Source: an uncultured Alphaproteobacteria bacterium
GTDB lineage: Bacteria; Pseudomonadota; Alphaproteobacteria; Caulobacterales; Parvularculaceae
NCBI GenBank assembly: GCA_937895955.1
Contig: CALAZI010000017.1
Span: 1-18,895, forward strand
Direction of reading: 5' to 3'
Length of the DNA stretch: 18,895 nt
Part shown: positions 7,304 through 15,726 of the stretch, piece after piece
How positions within the stretch are numbered: the first letter of the stretch is position 1
How the letters are laid out: every line of letters starts with the position of its first letter
The notes under the pieces: generated by a model
Databases searched by the model: none
Seen by the model: the letters and a program-made list of their open reading frames with translations, nothing else
Told to the model about the DNA's origin: nothing
Program-made: the position numbers and the translations under genes

Positions 7304-7485
7304 GCGAACAAGACCCAAACTTGCTGCGAATTCTGGGCTTCGTCGGCCTAGCTTGTCCACCCTCCAGGGCGGCGCCGCGCGGGCCTTGACCCTTACAAGC
7401 GCGCAAGGCATGAAGCCCGCGAAAACGCACCAAGGCGCGCGCCGGCGCCGCGTTCACTTTCCCTGCGTCGGCCTTGAGGGACTCC
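7304..7485. other. divergent intergenic region with nested inverted repeats (possible structured leader or promoter region)
   Basis: This 182-base gap lies between the divergent zauP and tkt genes. On the + strand GGGCTTC (7335-7341) can pair with GAAGCCC (7412-7418), GCCT (7346-7349) with AGGC (7406-7409) and GCTTGT (7351-7356) with ACAAGC (7395-7400), a long nested stem. An alternative hairpin pairs CGCGGGC-CTTG with CAAG-GCCCGCG (about 7378-7421). A second pair, CAAGGC/GCCTTG, frames 7432-7478. For zauP on the - strand, TGGACA (7354-7359) and CAGAAT (7330-7335) 18 bp apart could be a promoter. For tkt, TTGACC at 7386-7391 is a possible -35 without a convincing -10. A 6S-like RNA was considered; I cannot confirm it. 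Confidence 0.35.
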
Positions 7486-9495
7486 ATGGCGGCACCAAGC
7501 GGCGGCGCACCCGCTGACATCAGCGACGAGCTTTTCGCCCGGATGGCGAACGCCATCCGCGCCTTGTCGATGGACGCGGTCGAACGCGCCAAATCCGGCC
7601 ATCCCGGCATGCCGATGGGAATGGCCGACGCGGCGAGCGTCCTGTTCGCCGACTTTCTGAAATTCGACGCCGCCGATCCGGACTGGCCGGACCGCGACCG
7701 ATTCGTCCTCTCCGCCGGCCACGGCTCGATGTTGATCTATTCGCTTCTTTATCTCGCCGGCTATCCGGGGATGGGGATCGAGGATCTCAAAAATTTCCGC
7801 CAGCTTGGCGCCAAAACGGCGGGGCATCCGGAATACGGCCACGCGCCGGGGATCGAAACGACGACCGGGCCGCTCGGGCAGGGCGTCGCCAACGCCGTCG
7901 GCATGGCGATCGCCGAGGCGCATCTTTCCGCGCGCTTCGGCGCCGACCTCATCGATCACAAGACTTATGTCATCGCCGGCGACGGCTGCCTGATGGAAGG
8001 TATCAGCCAGGAAGCGATTTCGCTCGCCGGCCACCTTCGTCTGAAAAAGCTGATCGTTCTATGGGACGACAACAGCATCACGATCGACGGCAAGATCGGG
8101 CTCGCCGATTCGACCGATCAGTTGAAGCGCTTCGAAGCGTCCGGCTGGTCGACCGCGCGCATCGACGGCCATGACCGCAAGGCGGTATCGGCCGCGCTCG
8201 CCGCAGCGCAGTCGGCGGACCGGCCGACATTGATTGCAGTGAAAACAATTATCGGCAAAGGCGCGCCCAGCAAGCAGGGCACGTCATCGACGCATGGCAG
8301 TCCTCTTGGCGCGGATGAAGTCGCCGCCGCGCGCAAGGCGCTCGACTGGCCGCATCCGCCGTTTGAAATTCCGGACGACGTCTTTGCGGCCTGGCGCGAG
8401 GTCGGCGCGCGCGGGCGATCCTCGCGCGAAGGCTGGATGCGCCGCCTCTCCGCGTCGCCTCAAAATGAAACGTTCAACGCCGCGCTGAAGGGCGATGCGT
8501 CGGCGCGCGTCGATGCGGCGCTCGCGGACTACAAGAAAAAACTCGCGGCCGAGCCGCCGAAAGTCGCAACGCGCAAGGCGTCGGAAATGGCGCTTGAGGT
8601 TATCAACAGCGTTGTTGAAGAAACGATCGGCGGATCGGCGGATCTCACAGGATCGAACAACACGAAGACGAAAGCGCTCGAACCGCTGACGGCGCAGAAT
8701 TACGCCGGCCGCTACATCTATTACGGCGTTCGCGAGCATGCGATGGCCGCCGCCATGAACGGCATGGCGCTGCATAAGGGCGTCATTCCCTATGGCGGCA
8801 CGTTCATGGTCTTCACCGATTACTGCCGTCCCTCGATCCGCCTGTCGGCGCTGATGGGGCTGCGCGTCATCTATGTGATGACGCATGATTCGATCGGGCT
8901 TGGCGAAGACGGGCCGACGCACCAGCCGGTCGAACATCTCGCGGCGCTGCGCGCGATGCCGAATCTCCTCGTCCTTCGTCCCGCCGATGCGATCGAAACG
9001 GCCGAGTGCTGGTCGATCGCGCTCGCGCAAAAGGGGACGCCGACCATTCTCGCTCTGACGCGCCAAAATCTGACGCCCGCGCGGCTTGCGCATTCGGATG
9101 AAAATCTTGCGGCGAAGGGCGCTTACATTCTCGCCGACGCGCCGGACCCGCATGTCGTGCTCATCGCCACGGGCTCTGAAGTCGAGATTGCGCTCGACGC
9201 CCAGAAGAAACTCGCCTGCGACAAGCTTCGCGCGCGCGTCGTCTCCGCGCCGTCATTTGAACTTTTCGCCGCCCAGAGCGAAAAATACAGGAAATCGGTG
9301 CTCGGCAAGGCGCCGCGCATCGGGATTGAGGCGGGCGTCCGCCAGGGATGGAATTTGTTTCTCCGTAAGAAGGACGCCTTTATCGGCATGTCCGGCTTCG
9401 GCGCGTCGGCGCCGGCGCCGGATCTTTATGAGCATTTCGGAATTACGGCGGACGCTGCGGTCGAGGCCGCGAAACATTTGATGGATAGGGAGTAA
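7486..9495 (+). CDS. tkt: transketolase
   Basis: Thiamine diphosphate enzyme that moves two-carbon units between sugar phosphates in the pentose phosphate pathway. The 669-residue protein has the full architecture: N-terminal pyrophosphate domain with SGHPGMPMGMAD, TTTGPLGQG and the GDG(x)nN cofactor motif (Gly165-Gly167, then WDDNSITIDG); middle domain with GGSADLTGSNNT and YYGVREHAM, where Glu417 is the residue that activates the cofactor; GGTFMVFTDY and THDSIGLGEDGPTHQPVEHL; and the C-terminal domain with ATGSEVEIAL. The ATG at 7486 fits the family start and has GAGGGA about eight bases upstream; an in-frame TTG at 7474 would add four residues. It is first in tkt-gap-pgk-fda, and the gap ribosome-binding site overlaps its stop. 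Confidence 0.97.
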   Translation: MAAPSGGAPADISDELFARMANAIRALSMDAVERAKSGHPGMPMGMADAASVLFADFLKFDAADPDWPDRDRFVLSAGHGSMLIYSLLYLAGYPGMGIEDLKNFRQLGAKTAGHPEYGHAPGIETTTGPLGQGVANAVGMAIAEAHLSARFGADLIDHKTYVIAGDGCLMEGISQEAISLAGHLRLKKLIVLWDDNSITIDGKIGLADSTDQLKRFEASGWSTARIDGHDRKAVSAALAAAQSADRPTLIAVKTIIGKGAPSKQGTSSTHGSPLGADEVAAARKALDWPHPPFEIPDDVFAAWREVGARGRSSREGWMRRLSASPQNETFNAALKGDASARVDAALADYKKKLAAEPPKVATRKASEMALEVINSVVEETIGGSADLTGSNNTKTKALEPLTAQNYAGRYIYYGVREHAMAAAMNGMALHKGVIPYGGTFMVFTDYCRPSIRLSALMGLRVIYVMTHDSIGLGEDGPTHQPVEHLAALRAMPNLLVLRPADAIETAECWSIALAQKGTPTILALTRQNLTPARLAHSDENLAAKGAYILADAPDPHVVLIATGSEVEIALDAQKKLACDKLRARVVSAPSFELFAAQSEKYRKSVLGKAPRIGIEAGVRQGWNLFLRKKDAFIGMSGFGASAPAPDLYEHFGITADAAVEAAKHLMDRE

Positions 9496-9499
9496 GAAG

Positions 9500-10507
9500 A
9501 TGGCGCTCAAGATTGCGATTAACGGGTTCGGACGGATCGGCCGGCTGACCCTGCGCTCGATGATCGAGAACGATCGCAAGGGGATTGAAGTCGTGGCGAT
9601 CAACGATCTTGGTCCGGTCGAAACGAACGCGCATCTTCTGCAATATGATTCAGTGCACGGCCGTTTCCCGGTCGCCGTGAAGACGACGGCCGACACGATC
9701 GACGCCGGCCGCGGTCCGATCAAGGTGTTCGCCGAACGCGATCCGTCGAAACTCCCCTGGAAGGATCTCGGCGTCGACATCGTCTTTGAATGCACCGGCA
9801 TTTTCACCAGCAAGGAAAAAGCCTCTCTGCATCTCGCCGCCGGCGCCAAGCGCGTTCTCGTCTCCGCGCCGGCCGACGGCGCCGACAAGACGATCGTCTA
9901 CAAGGTCAATCACGGCGAGTTGACGAAAGGCGACGTCGTCGTTTCGAACGGCTCTTGCACGACGAACTGTCTCGCGCCGGTCGCCAAGGTTCTCAATGAC
10001 GCGATCGGCATCGAGCGCGGCTACATGACGACGATCCACTCCTATACGGGCGATCAGCCGACGCTCGACACGATGCACAAGGATCTCTATCGCGCGCGCG
10101 CCGCGGCGATGTCGATGATCCCGACATCGACCGGCGCGGCGAAAGCTCTCGGGCTCGTCATACCGGCGCTCAAGGGCAAGCTCGACGGGTCGTCGATCCG
10201 CGTGCCGACGCCGAACGTTTCGGTCGTCGATCTCGTCTTCACGCCGAAGCGCGCGACCTCGGTCGATGAAATCAACAAGGCGATCATTGAAGCGGCCGAA
10301 GGTCCGATGAAGGGCGTTCTCGGCTACACCGACAAGCCGCTCGTCTCTTCGGACTTCCTGCATGATCCGCATTCGTCGATCTTTGCGACCAAGCAGACGC
10401 AGATTGTCGACGGCGGCATTTGCCGCATCCTCACCTGGTACGACAATGAATGGGGCTTCTCGACGCGCATGAGCGATGTCGCGCTCGAAATGGGCAAGCT
10501 CATCTAG
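9500..10507 (+). CDS. gap: glyceraldehyde-3-phosphate dehydrogenase, type I
   Basis: Interconverts glyceraldehyde 3-phosphate and 1,3-bisphosphoglycerate. The 335-residue protein begins with the Rossmann motif INGFGRIGR; Asp36 in AINDLG, at the tip of the second strand, points to NAD preference. The catalytic motif SNGSCTTNCLAP gives nucleophile Cys153, and His180 in TTIHSYTGDQ is the base. Further family sequence includes RARAAAMSMIPTSTGAAKA and the C-terminal WYDNEWGFSTRM. The start ATG follows the tkt stop by four bases and uses GGGAG at 9488-9492, which lies across the tkt stop, so it is translationally coupled. Confidence 0.97.
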   Translation: MALKIAINGFGRIGRLTLRSMIENDRKGIEVVAINDLGPVETNAHLLQYDSVHGRFPVAVKTTADTIDAGRGPIKVFAERDPSKLPWKDLGVDIVFECTGIFTSKEKASLHLAAGAKRVLVSAPADGADKTIVYKVNHGELTKGDVVVSNGSCTTNCLAPVAKVLNDAIGIERGYMTTIHSYTGDQPTLDTMHKDLYRARAAAMSMIPTSTGAAKALGLVIPALKGKLDGSSIRVPTPNVSVVDLVFTPKRATSVDEINKAIIEAAEGPMKGVLGYTDKPLVSSDFLHDPHSSIFATKQTQIVDGGICRILTWYDNEWGFSTRMSDVALEMGKLI

Positions 10508-10516
10508 GAGACGGCG

Positions 10517-11710
10517 TTGTCCTCGCACAAAACGATTGACGATCTGGATGTCGCCGGCAAGCGCGTTTTGGTTCGCGTCGACTTCAACGTTCCGATGAAG
10601 GACGGCGTCGTCACAGACGCAACGCGCATCGAACGCGCGCTGCCGACCATCCAGGAGCTGTCGAAGAAAGGCGCGAAAGTCATCCTGCTTTCGCATTTCG
10701 GCCGGCCGAAGGGAAAGGTCGAGCCGAAAGAGAGCCTGAAGCCCGTCGCCAAGAAGCTTGAGCAATTGCTCGGCGGCTCGGTTGATTTTGCCGAGGACTG
10801 CATCGGCGAGCCGGCGAAAAAAATCGCGTCGAAGATGATCGGCGGCGACGTTGCGGTTTTTGAAAACACGCGCTTTCATTCGGGCGAGGAAAAGAACGAT
10901 CCCGCTTTCGTCAAGGCGCTCGCTGAAAACGGCGACGTCTATGTGAACGACGCCTTTTCGGCCGCGCACCGCGCGCACGCCTCGACCGAAGGTCTTGCGC
11001 ATGTTCTGCCGGCGGCGGCGGGCCGCGCGATGGAGAAAGAACTCGATTACCTTACAGCCGCGCTCAAAAATCCCGAACGTCCTTTGATGGCCGTGGTCGG
11101 CGGCGCCAAAGTCTCGACGAAGATCGAATTGCTGCTCAATCTTGTCGGCAAGGCGAATGTTCTCGTCGTCGGCGGCGGCATGGCGAACACCTTCCTGTTC
11201 GCGAAAGGCGTTTCGGTCGGCAAGTCCCTGTGCGAGCCTGATCTCGCCGATACGGCGCGCGAGATCATGGCGCAGGCCGCCGACAGCGACTGCGAGATCG
11301 TACTGCCCGTCGACGTCGTCGTCGCCAAGGAATTCAAGGAAAGCGCGGAGAACGAAGTGCGCGCCGTCGATAATGTCGATCCTGATCAGATGATCCTCGA
11401 TCTCGGACCGGACAGCGTTGATGCGGTCGCCGCGCGCATCGAAAAAGCGAAGACGCTCGTCTGGAACGGCCCGCTCGGCGCTTTTGAAACAAAACCTTTT
11501 GACACGGCGACAGTCGAAGCAGCGCGGTTCGCCGCAAAGCGCGCGACAGCCGGCGAACTCGTCGCCGTTGCGGGCGGCGGCGACACGGTTGCAGCGCTCG
11601 GGGCGGCCGGCGTCGAGGACGATTTCACCTATGTGTCGACGGCGGGCGGCGCGTTTCTTGAATGGCTGGAAGGCAAGGAATTGCCGGGCGTCGCCGCGTT
11701 GAAGCGTTGA
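10517..11710 (+). CDS. pgk: phosphoglycerate kinase
   Basis: Transfers phosphate from 1,3-bisphosphoglycerate to ADP in glycolysis, or the reverse in gluconeogenesis. The 397-residue protein has RVDFNVPM, SHFGRPKG, ENTRFHSGEEKND, GGAKVSTKIELL, WNGPLGAFE and the ADP-binding GGGDTVAAL, plus STAGGAFLEWLEGKELPGV near the end, so it is complete. The start is TTG (10517-10519): AGGAG at 10506-10510 sits six bases before it, and no ATG or GTG in frame precedes the conserved N-terminal strand. The gene begins nine bases after the gap stop. A TTG start may lower its translation relative to gap and fda. Confidence 0.96.
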   Translation: MSSHKTIDDLDVAGKRVLVRVDFNVPMKDGVVTDATRIERALPTIQELSKKGAKVILLSHFGRPKGKVEPKESLKPVAKKLEQLLGGSVDFAEDCIGEPAKKIASKMIGGDVAVFENTRFHSGEEKNDPAFVKALAENGDVYVNDAFSAAHRAHASTEGLAHVLPAAAGRAMEKELDYLTAALKNPERPLMAVVGGAKVSTKIELLLNLVGKANVLVVGGGMANTFLFAKGVSVGKSLCEPDLADTAREIMAQAADSDCEIVLPVDVVVAKEFKESAENEVRAVDNVDPDQMILDLGPDSVDAVAARIEKAKTLVWNGPLGAFETKPFDTATVEAARFAAKRATAGELVAVAGGGDTVAALGAAGVEDDFTYVSTAGGAFLEWLEGKELPGVAALKR

Positions 11711-11756
11711 TCGGCGCCCGCTGTCCAAAATCACATCGACACTCTCGGGAGGAGTT

Positions 11757-12650
11757 ATGACGCAAGAAAAGATGGCCGATCAGGCCGCACACAAGGACGG
11801 GTTCATCGCCGCGCTCGATCAGTCGGGCGGATCGACGCCGAAAGCGCTGAAGCTTTACGGCGTCAAGGAAGGCTCGTGGTCTAATGACGAAGAGATGTTC
11901 GCGCTCATTCACGACATGCGCGCGCGCATCATCAAGTCGCCGGCCTTCACCGGCGACAAGGTCATGGGGGCGATCCTTTTCGAACGCACCATGGACGGCG
12001 AAATCGACGGCGTGCCGACCGCGCGCTATTTGTGGGAAAAGCGCGGGGTCGTGCCGTTTCTGAAAGTCGATCAGGGCCTCGCCGAGGAAGCGGACGGCGT
12101 CAAGCTGATGAAGCCGATGCCGAAGCTTGATGCGCTCCTTGAACGCGCTAAGGCGAAAGGCGTTTTCGGCACCAAGATGCGTTCGGTCATCGACGCGGCG
12201 AATCCGAAAGGCATCGCCGCCAATGTCGCGCAGCAATTCGAAGTCGCGCGCCAGATTCTCGGCCACGGCCTGATGCCGATCATCGAGCCTGAGGTCACGA
12301 TCACCATTCCCGACAAGGCCGCGGCGGAAGACATTCTGCTGGCGGAGATCAAGAAGAATCTCGACGGCGTTCCGGCCGGCAAGCAGATCATGCTGAAGCT
12401 GTCGCTGCCGACCAAGGCGAATCTCTACAAGCCGCTTATCGACGATCCGCGCGTCATGCGCGTCGTCGCGCTGTCCGGCGGCTATTCCCGCGATGAGGCG
12501 AACGCCCTTCTCGCCAAGAACAAGGGCATGATCGCGAGCTTCTCGCGCGCGCTGACCGAGGGTCTCTCGGCCGGCCAGAGCGATGAGGCGTTCGATGCGA
12601 CCCTCGCCGCGACCATCGACAGCATTTTTGAGGCGTCGCGGAAGGGATAG
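11757..12650 (+). CDS. fda: class I fructose-bisphosphate aldolase
   Basis: Cleaves or forms fructose 1,6-bisphosphate through a Schiff base, without metal. The 297-residue protein matches the short bacterial class I family: AALDQSGGSTPKALKLYG near the start, FERTMDGEIDG, VPFLKVDQGL, TKMRSVI, PIIEPEVTI with acidic active-site residues, and MLKLSLPT, where Lys214 is the expected Schiff-base lysine; SGGYSRDEAN binds phosphate. It is not the zinc class II enzyme often found in bacteria, nor the DhnA type. GGAGGAG at 11748-11754 gives a strong ribosome-binding site. It lies 46 bases after pgk and is the last gene before a strong terminator. Confidence 0.94.
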   Translation: MTQEKMADQAAHKDGFIAALDQSGGSTPKALKLYGVKEGSWSNDEEMFALIHDMRARIIKSPAFTGDKVMGAILFERTMDGEIDGVPTARYLWEKRGVVPFLKVDQGLAEEADGVKLMKPMPKLDALLERAKAKGVFGTKMRSVIDAANPKGIAANVAQQFEVARQILGHGLMPIIEPEVTITIPDKAAAEDILLAEIKKNLDGVPAGKQIMLKLSLPTKANLYKPLIDDPRVMRVVALSGGYSRDEANALLAKNKGMIASFSRALTEGLSAGQSDEAFDATLAATIDSIFEASRKG

Positions 12651-12685
12651 ATCGGCCCGAACCCGGCCCGAGCCGCTCAGAAAAG

Positions 12686-12718
12686 AAGCCGCAGCCGTTC
12701 AGGTTGCGGCTTTTTTTT
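12686..12718 (+). terminator. intrinsic terminator of the tkt-gap-pgk-fda operon
   Basis: AAGCCGCAGCC (12686-12696) pairs with GGTTGCGGCTT (12702-12712), an 11-bp stem with one G-U pair and a five-base loop, followed by a run of eight T residues (12711-12718). It begins 36 bases after the fda stop. This is a textbook factor-independent terminator on the + strand. Confidence 0.93.
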
Positions 12719-12763
12719 GCGGATTGGGCCCGTGGCTGTTCTTGAAATCGCCGGGGTTGGGCA

Positions 12764-12792
12764 TTATCAAAAAGTAAACTGATCAGTGTAAT
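12764..12792 (+). promoter_or_regulatory. candidate promoter of the Coq4-family gene
   Basis: TTATCA (12764-12769) and TGTAAT (12787-12792) are 17 bp apart; the -10 matches consensus in five of six positions. Transcription would start near 12799, about 22 bases before the ATG, leaving AGGA at 12811-12814 as the ribosome-binding site. The stretch is markedly AT-rich against its surroundings. Confidence 0.55.
12775..12790. promoter_or_regulatory. TetR-type palindromic operator overlapping the Coq4-gene promoter
   Basis: TAAACTGA|TCAGTGTA is a 16-bp palindrome with one mismatched pair, centred on the perfect 8-bp CTGATCAG. A second overlapping repeat CTGAT...ATCAG spans 12779-12795. It covers the spacer and most of the proposed -10, which is where a repressor would block initiation. 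Size and form are typical of TetR-family operators; no TetR gene is in the window. Confidence 0.55.
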
Positions 12793-12820
12793 CAGATAAC
12801 AAGAACAGCCAGGACGCCCC

Positions 12821-13669
12821 ATGACCCCGCAAGCGACGATCGAAATCGACCCTGAAGACCTTGTCTACGTGCAAGGCTTTGCGACGCCGCCCAGCCCGAA
12901 ATTTCGGCCGTTCCACGCCATCGCTTCGGCGGTGAAGCTGATCCTCAATAAGGACGATACGCGCCAGGTTTTCGAAGTCGTCTCGGCGCTCTCAAAGGAT
13001 TCAAGCCGGCGCCTGTTCGAGCGCTTCGTTTCCACCCCTTACGGCCGCCGCGTCGCCGAGGGCGAGGTGAGGCTTGAAGAAATTCTCGGCGACTTCGCGA
13101 GCCTGCGAAAATTGCCGGAAGGCTCTTTCGGCAAGGCCTATGTCGATTTCATGGACGAGGCGGGCTTCACCCCGCAAGGTCTCATCGACGCCGCCGAAGA
13201 AGCGGGCGTCGGCATGAAGGAATATCCCGAGCTTGACGCCTTCCGCCGGGTCTTCACCCATCTCGAGGTCAGCCACGACCTTTGGCACGTCATTACGGGT
13301 TACAGCCGCGACCCGCTCGGCGAAATCTGCAATCTCGTCTTCACGCGCCGGCAGACGGGAAATCCCGGTCTCCGGCTCATCGTCTTCATGGGGCTTTCGG
13401 CGATCAAGCTCGAACGCTGGTCGATGCCGGTCCTGAAAGCGGCGCGACAGGCGGCGGAGATGGGCGAAAGGGTCGATTTCCTCCTCCAGCACGATGTCGA
13501 GGCGCTGCTTGCGCGCCCGCTCGCAGAGGTTCGCGCTGAACTCGGCTTTATCGAGCCGACCGTTTACAACGCTATTCCTTATGCGGATAAACACAGCGTG
13601 TTGCGGCCGAAGGTGAAAGCGACCCAGTCGGAACGCGAGCAGACGAAGGGCTTCGCCCAGGCGGCCTGA
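12821..13669 (+). CDS. coq4: Coq4-family protein (ubiquinone biosynthesis)
   Basis: A 282-residue protein of the Coq4 family, known from mitochondria as a component of the coenzyme Q synthome that acts at ring carbon C1. The family's metal-binding signature HDxxHx11E is complete: His152, Asp153, His156 and Glu168 in HDLWHVITGYSRDPLGE. Other family-like segments are STPYGRRVAEG and KEYPELDAFRRVFTHLEVSHDL. There is no signal peptide or membrane-spanning segment. The N-terminal 30 residues and the polar C-terminal tail (after about 265) are outside the conserved core. It stands alone between a terminator and the TIR gene, behind its own palindrome-controlled promoter, and no other ubi gene is near. 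Whether it works in ubiquinone synthesis here or on another quinone or isoprenoid is unknown. Confidence 0.85.
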   Translation: MTPQATIEIDPEDLVYVQGFATPPSPKFRPFHAIASAVKLILNKDDTRQVFEVVSALSKDSSRRLFERFVSTPYGRRVAEGEVRLEEILGDFASLRKLPEGSFGKAYVDFMDEAGFTPQGLIDAAEEAGVGMKEYPELDAFRRVFTHLEVSHDLWHVITGYSRDPLGEICNLVFTRRQTGNPGLRLIVFMGLSAIKLERWSMPVLKAARQAAEMGERVDFLLQHDVEALLARPLAEVRAELGFIEPTVYNAIPYADKHSVLRPKVKATQSEREQTKGFAQAA

Positions 13670-13775
13670 TCGCCCGACGTCTCCCGGCGGCGTTTCCATT
13701 CATCGGTCCTGCGCGAACGGGTCGACCGCGCGCTATCCTTCGAGTATCCATGGGGCGGGCTAACAGGGGCGGTCC

Positions 13776-15701
13776 GTGGCCGACATATTCCTATCCTACA
13801 ATCGCGAGGATCAGGAGCGCGCCAGAATGTTCGCGGCGGCGCTGGAGGGGGAAGGCTATTCCGTCTGGTGGGATGTCGGGCTCAGAACCGGCGAAGCCTA
13901 TGACGAAGTGACCGAAAACGCCCTCAGGGCGGCGAAAGCGGTCATCGTCCTGTGGTCGAAAAAGTCGGTTGTCTCTCGCTGGGTGCGCGCCGAAGCGACG
14001 TTGGCGAGCCGCAACAACACGCTGTTCCCGTGCATGATCGAGGCTTGCGACCGTCCGATCATGTTCGAGCTGACGCAAACCGCCGATTTGACGCATTGGC
14101 GCGGCGGCGCGGATGATCCGACCTGGCGGATTTTTCTTGTCGATCTGAAAAATTTTATTGAAGGCGGCGCTCGACCGAGCGCCGGCGAGCAGGCCGATCG
14201 CGTGATCGCAAGGCCCGCCCCGAACGCGCAATCCTTCAGGTTCGATCGCCGCGCAGCGATCATCTCCGGCGGCGCGGCGGTCGCGCTCGGCGGCGCGGGC
14301 CTCGCCGCTTTTCGCATCATGTCTCCGTCTCTTGCGAAAAACGGCGTCGCCGTTCTTCCGTTCAGGAACACGAGCGGCGACCCGGAGCAGGATTATTTGT
14401 CGATCGGCCTGTCGACGGAAGTTCGTTCGGCGCTGGCCCGCAACGCAGCCTTGCGGGTCGTCGCTCAAGCCTCGTGCGAGGCTGTCCGCGCGCGCGCCCT
14501 CAGCGCGGCGGAGATGGCGAAAACGCTTGCCGTCTCTTTCCTTCTCGACGGCAATGTGCGCGTTGAAGGCGACCGCGTGCGCGTGACGACCGAGCTTATC
14601 GACGGCAAGACGGGATTTACGCGGTGGTCTGAATTATTTGAGCGTCCGAAAGACGATATCGCGCGCGTGCAAAGCGCGATCGCCGCGAGCGTCGAAAAAG
14701 AACTGTCGATCGGCGATGAAAGCGCCGCAGACGACGCGGAATACGGAATGACGAATGATGCGATCGCGTTTGAAGACTATCTCAAGGGAAATCGGCTGTA
14801 TGCGCTCGCAGCGAACACGGAGATGGACCTTGAAGCGCTTGCGCGGTTCGACAGCGCGCTCCAACGCGATCCGGATTTCGGCGCGGCGCACGCGGCGCGG
14901 GCGCGATCGCTGACCTCTCTCGGCAATACGACGAACAACATCGTCAAGGCGAGGCTCTATTATCAAAGCGCGGCGGACGCGGCCGAGCGCGCCATCGCCG
15001 CCGGACCTTCTTCAGCCGACGCGCACTCGACCTTGGGATATGTTCTGTTTCAGGCCCAATTGCGCGTCGCCGACGCGCGCGAGCCTTATGACCGCTCCTA
15101 CGAGCTTGGTCGCGGCGACGGGCCCGTTCTCGCACGGTTCGCCGGCTACGCCGCCGCAACAAGACGCGATGGGGAAGCGCGCGCCGCGGTCGAACGCGCC
15201 GTCGATCTCGATCCGTTGAATGCGACCATCCACCGCGCAGTCGGCTTCGTGCATTATGCGGCGGGGCGCTATCAAGCCTCGATTGACGCCGTTGACAGTG
15301 CGCTCGGGCTTAACTCGAAGCTGAGCGACGCCCATGCGCGAATCGCCATGGCGCTGACGGCGCTCGGCCGTCCCGAAGCGGCGCTCGCGGCGGCGGAAAA
15401 AGAACCGAGCGGCATGATGCGCTATCCGGCGCTTGCGATTGCGCATCGCGCGCTTGGCGCTGCGGCTGAGGCCGACAAGGCGATGGCCGATCTTGTTTCA
15501 AGCTATGGCGACGCAGGCCTCTATCAGCAGGCGCAGGTTCTTTCGCAATGGAAACTGGCCGACGAGGCGATGACCGTCCTGAACAGGGCTTTGGATGTCG
15601 GCGATTCGGGGCTCACCTACGCCTATATCGATCCGACGCTCGAGCCGTTGCGTAACCGCGAAGACTTTAACCGGCTGCTGCAATCGCTTGGTTTCATCTA
15701 G
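13776..15701 (+). CDS. TIR domain - transmembrane - TolB-like - TPR protein
   Basis: A 641-residue modular protein. Residues 1-125 are a bacterial TIR domain: MADIFLSYNREDQERAR, box-2-like WWDVGLRTGEAYDEV, VIVLWSKKSVVSRWVRAEA. An acidic cluster (Glu40, Asp43, Glu44, Glu47) lies where NADase TIRs carry a catalytic Glu, but I cannot align it by eye. After a linker comes RR (158-159) and one hydrophobic segment (about 160-181). Residues 189-310 match the TolB-like domain seen in CadC/adenylate-cyclase-type proteins (VAVLPFRNTSGDPEQDYL, LLDGNVRVEGDRVRVTTELID), and 335-640 form TPR-like helical repeats. The GTG start has AGGGG six bases upstream; no ATG gives a full TIR. The predicted topology is TIR inside and TolB-TPR outside. 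It may be a signalling or transcription-independent sensor, or a defence effector; the function is not known. Confidence 0.87.
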   Translation: MADIFLSYNREDQERARMFAAALEGEGYSVWWDVGLRTGEAYDEVTENALRAAKAVIVLWSKKSVVSRWVRAEATLASRNNTLFPCMIEACDRPIMFELTQTADLTHWRGGADDPTWRIFLVDLKNFIEGGARPSAGEQADRVIARPAPNAQSFRFDRRAAIISGGAAVALGGAGLAAFRIMSPSLAKNGVAVLPFRNTSGDPEQDYLSIGLSTEVRSALARNAALRVVAQASCEAVRARALSAAEMAKTLAVSFLLDGNVRVEGDRVRVTTELIDGKTGFTRWSELFERPKDDIARVQSAIAASVEKELSIGDESAADDAEYGMTNDAIAFEDYLKGNRLYALAANTEMDLEALARFDSALQRDPDFGAAHAARARSLTSLGNTTNNIVKARLYYQSAADAAERAIAAGPSSADAHSTLGYVLFQAQLRVADAREPYDRSYELGRGDGPVLARFAGYAAATRRDGEARAAVERAVDLDPLNATIHRAVGFVHYAAGRYQASIDAVDSALGLNSKLSDAHARIAMALTALGRPEAALAAAEKEPSGMMRYPALAIAHRALGAAAEADKAMADLVSSYGDAGLYQQAQVLSQWKLADEAMTVLNRALDVGDSGLTYAYIDPTLEPLRNREDFNRLLQSLGFI

Positions 15702-15726
15702 CGCGTCTTCAGCGGAGGAGGGGCCT

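Noticed and set aside
7304..7411. Longer start for the ZauP-like protein
   Set aside because: The added residues are Pro/Arg-rich and lie over the inverted repeats; the coiled coil begins directly after the ATG at 7303.
7318..7480. 6S RNA gene (ssrS)
   Set aside because: Stems exist, but I could not match the full closing-stem/central-bubble layout, and the position upstream of zauP rather than downstream of zapA is unusual. Kept only as an unexplained structured region.
9650..11734. Long antisense open frame over gap and pgk (694 codons)
   Set aside because: It is the mirror of two certain genes in GC-rich DNA, is rich in Arg/Asp/His without any family motif, and has no context.
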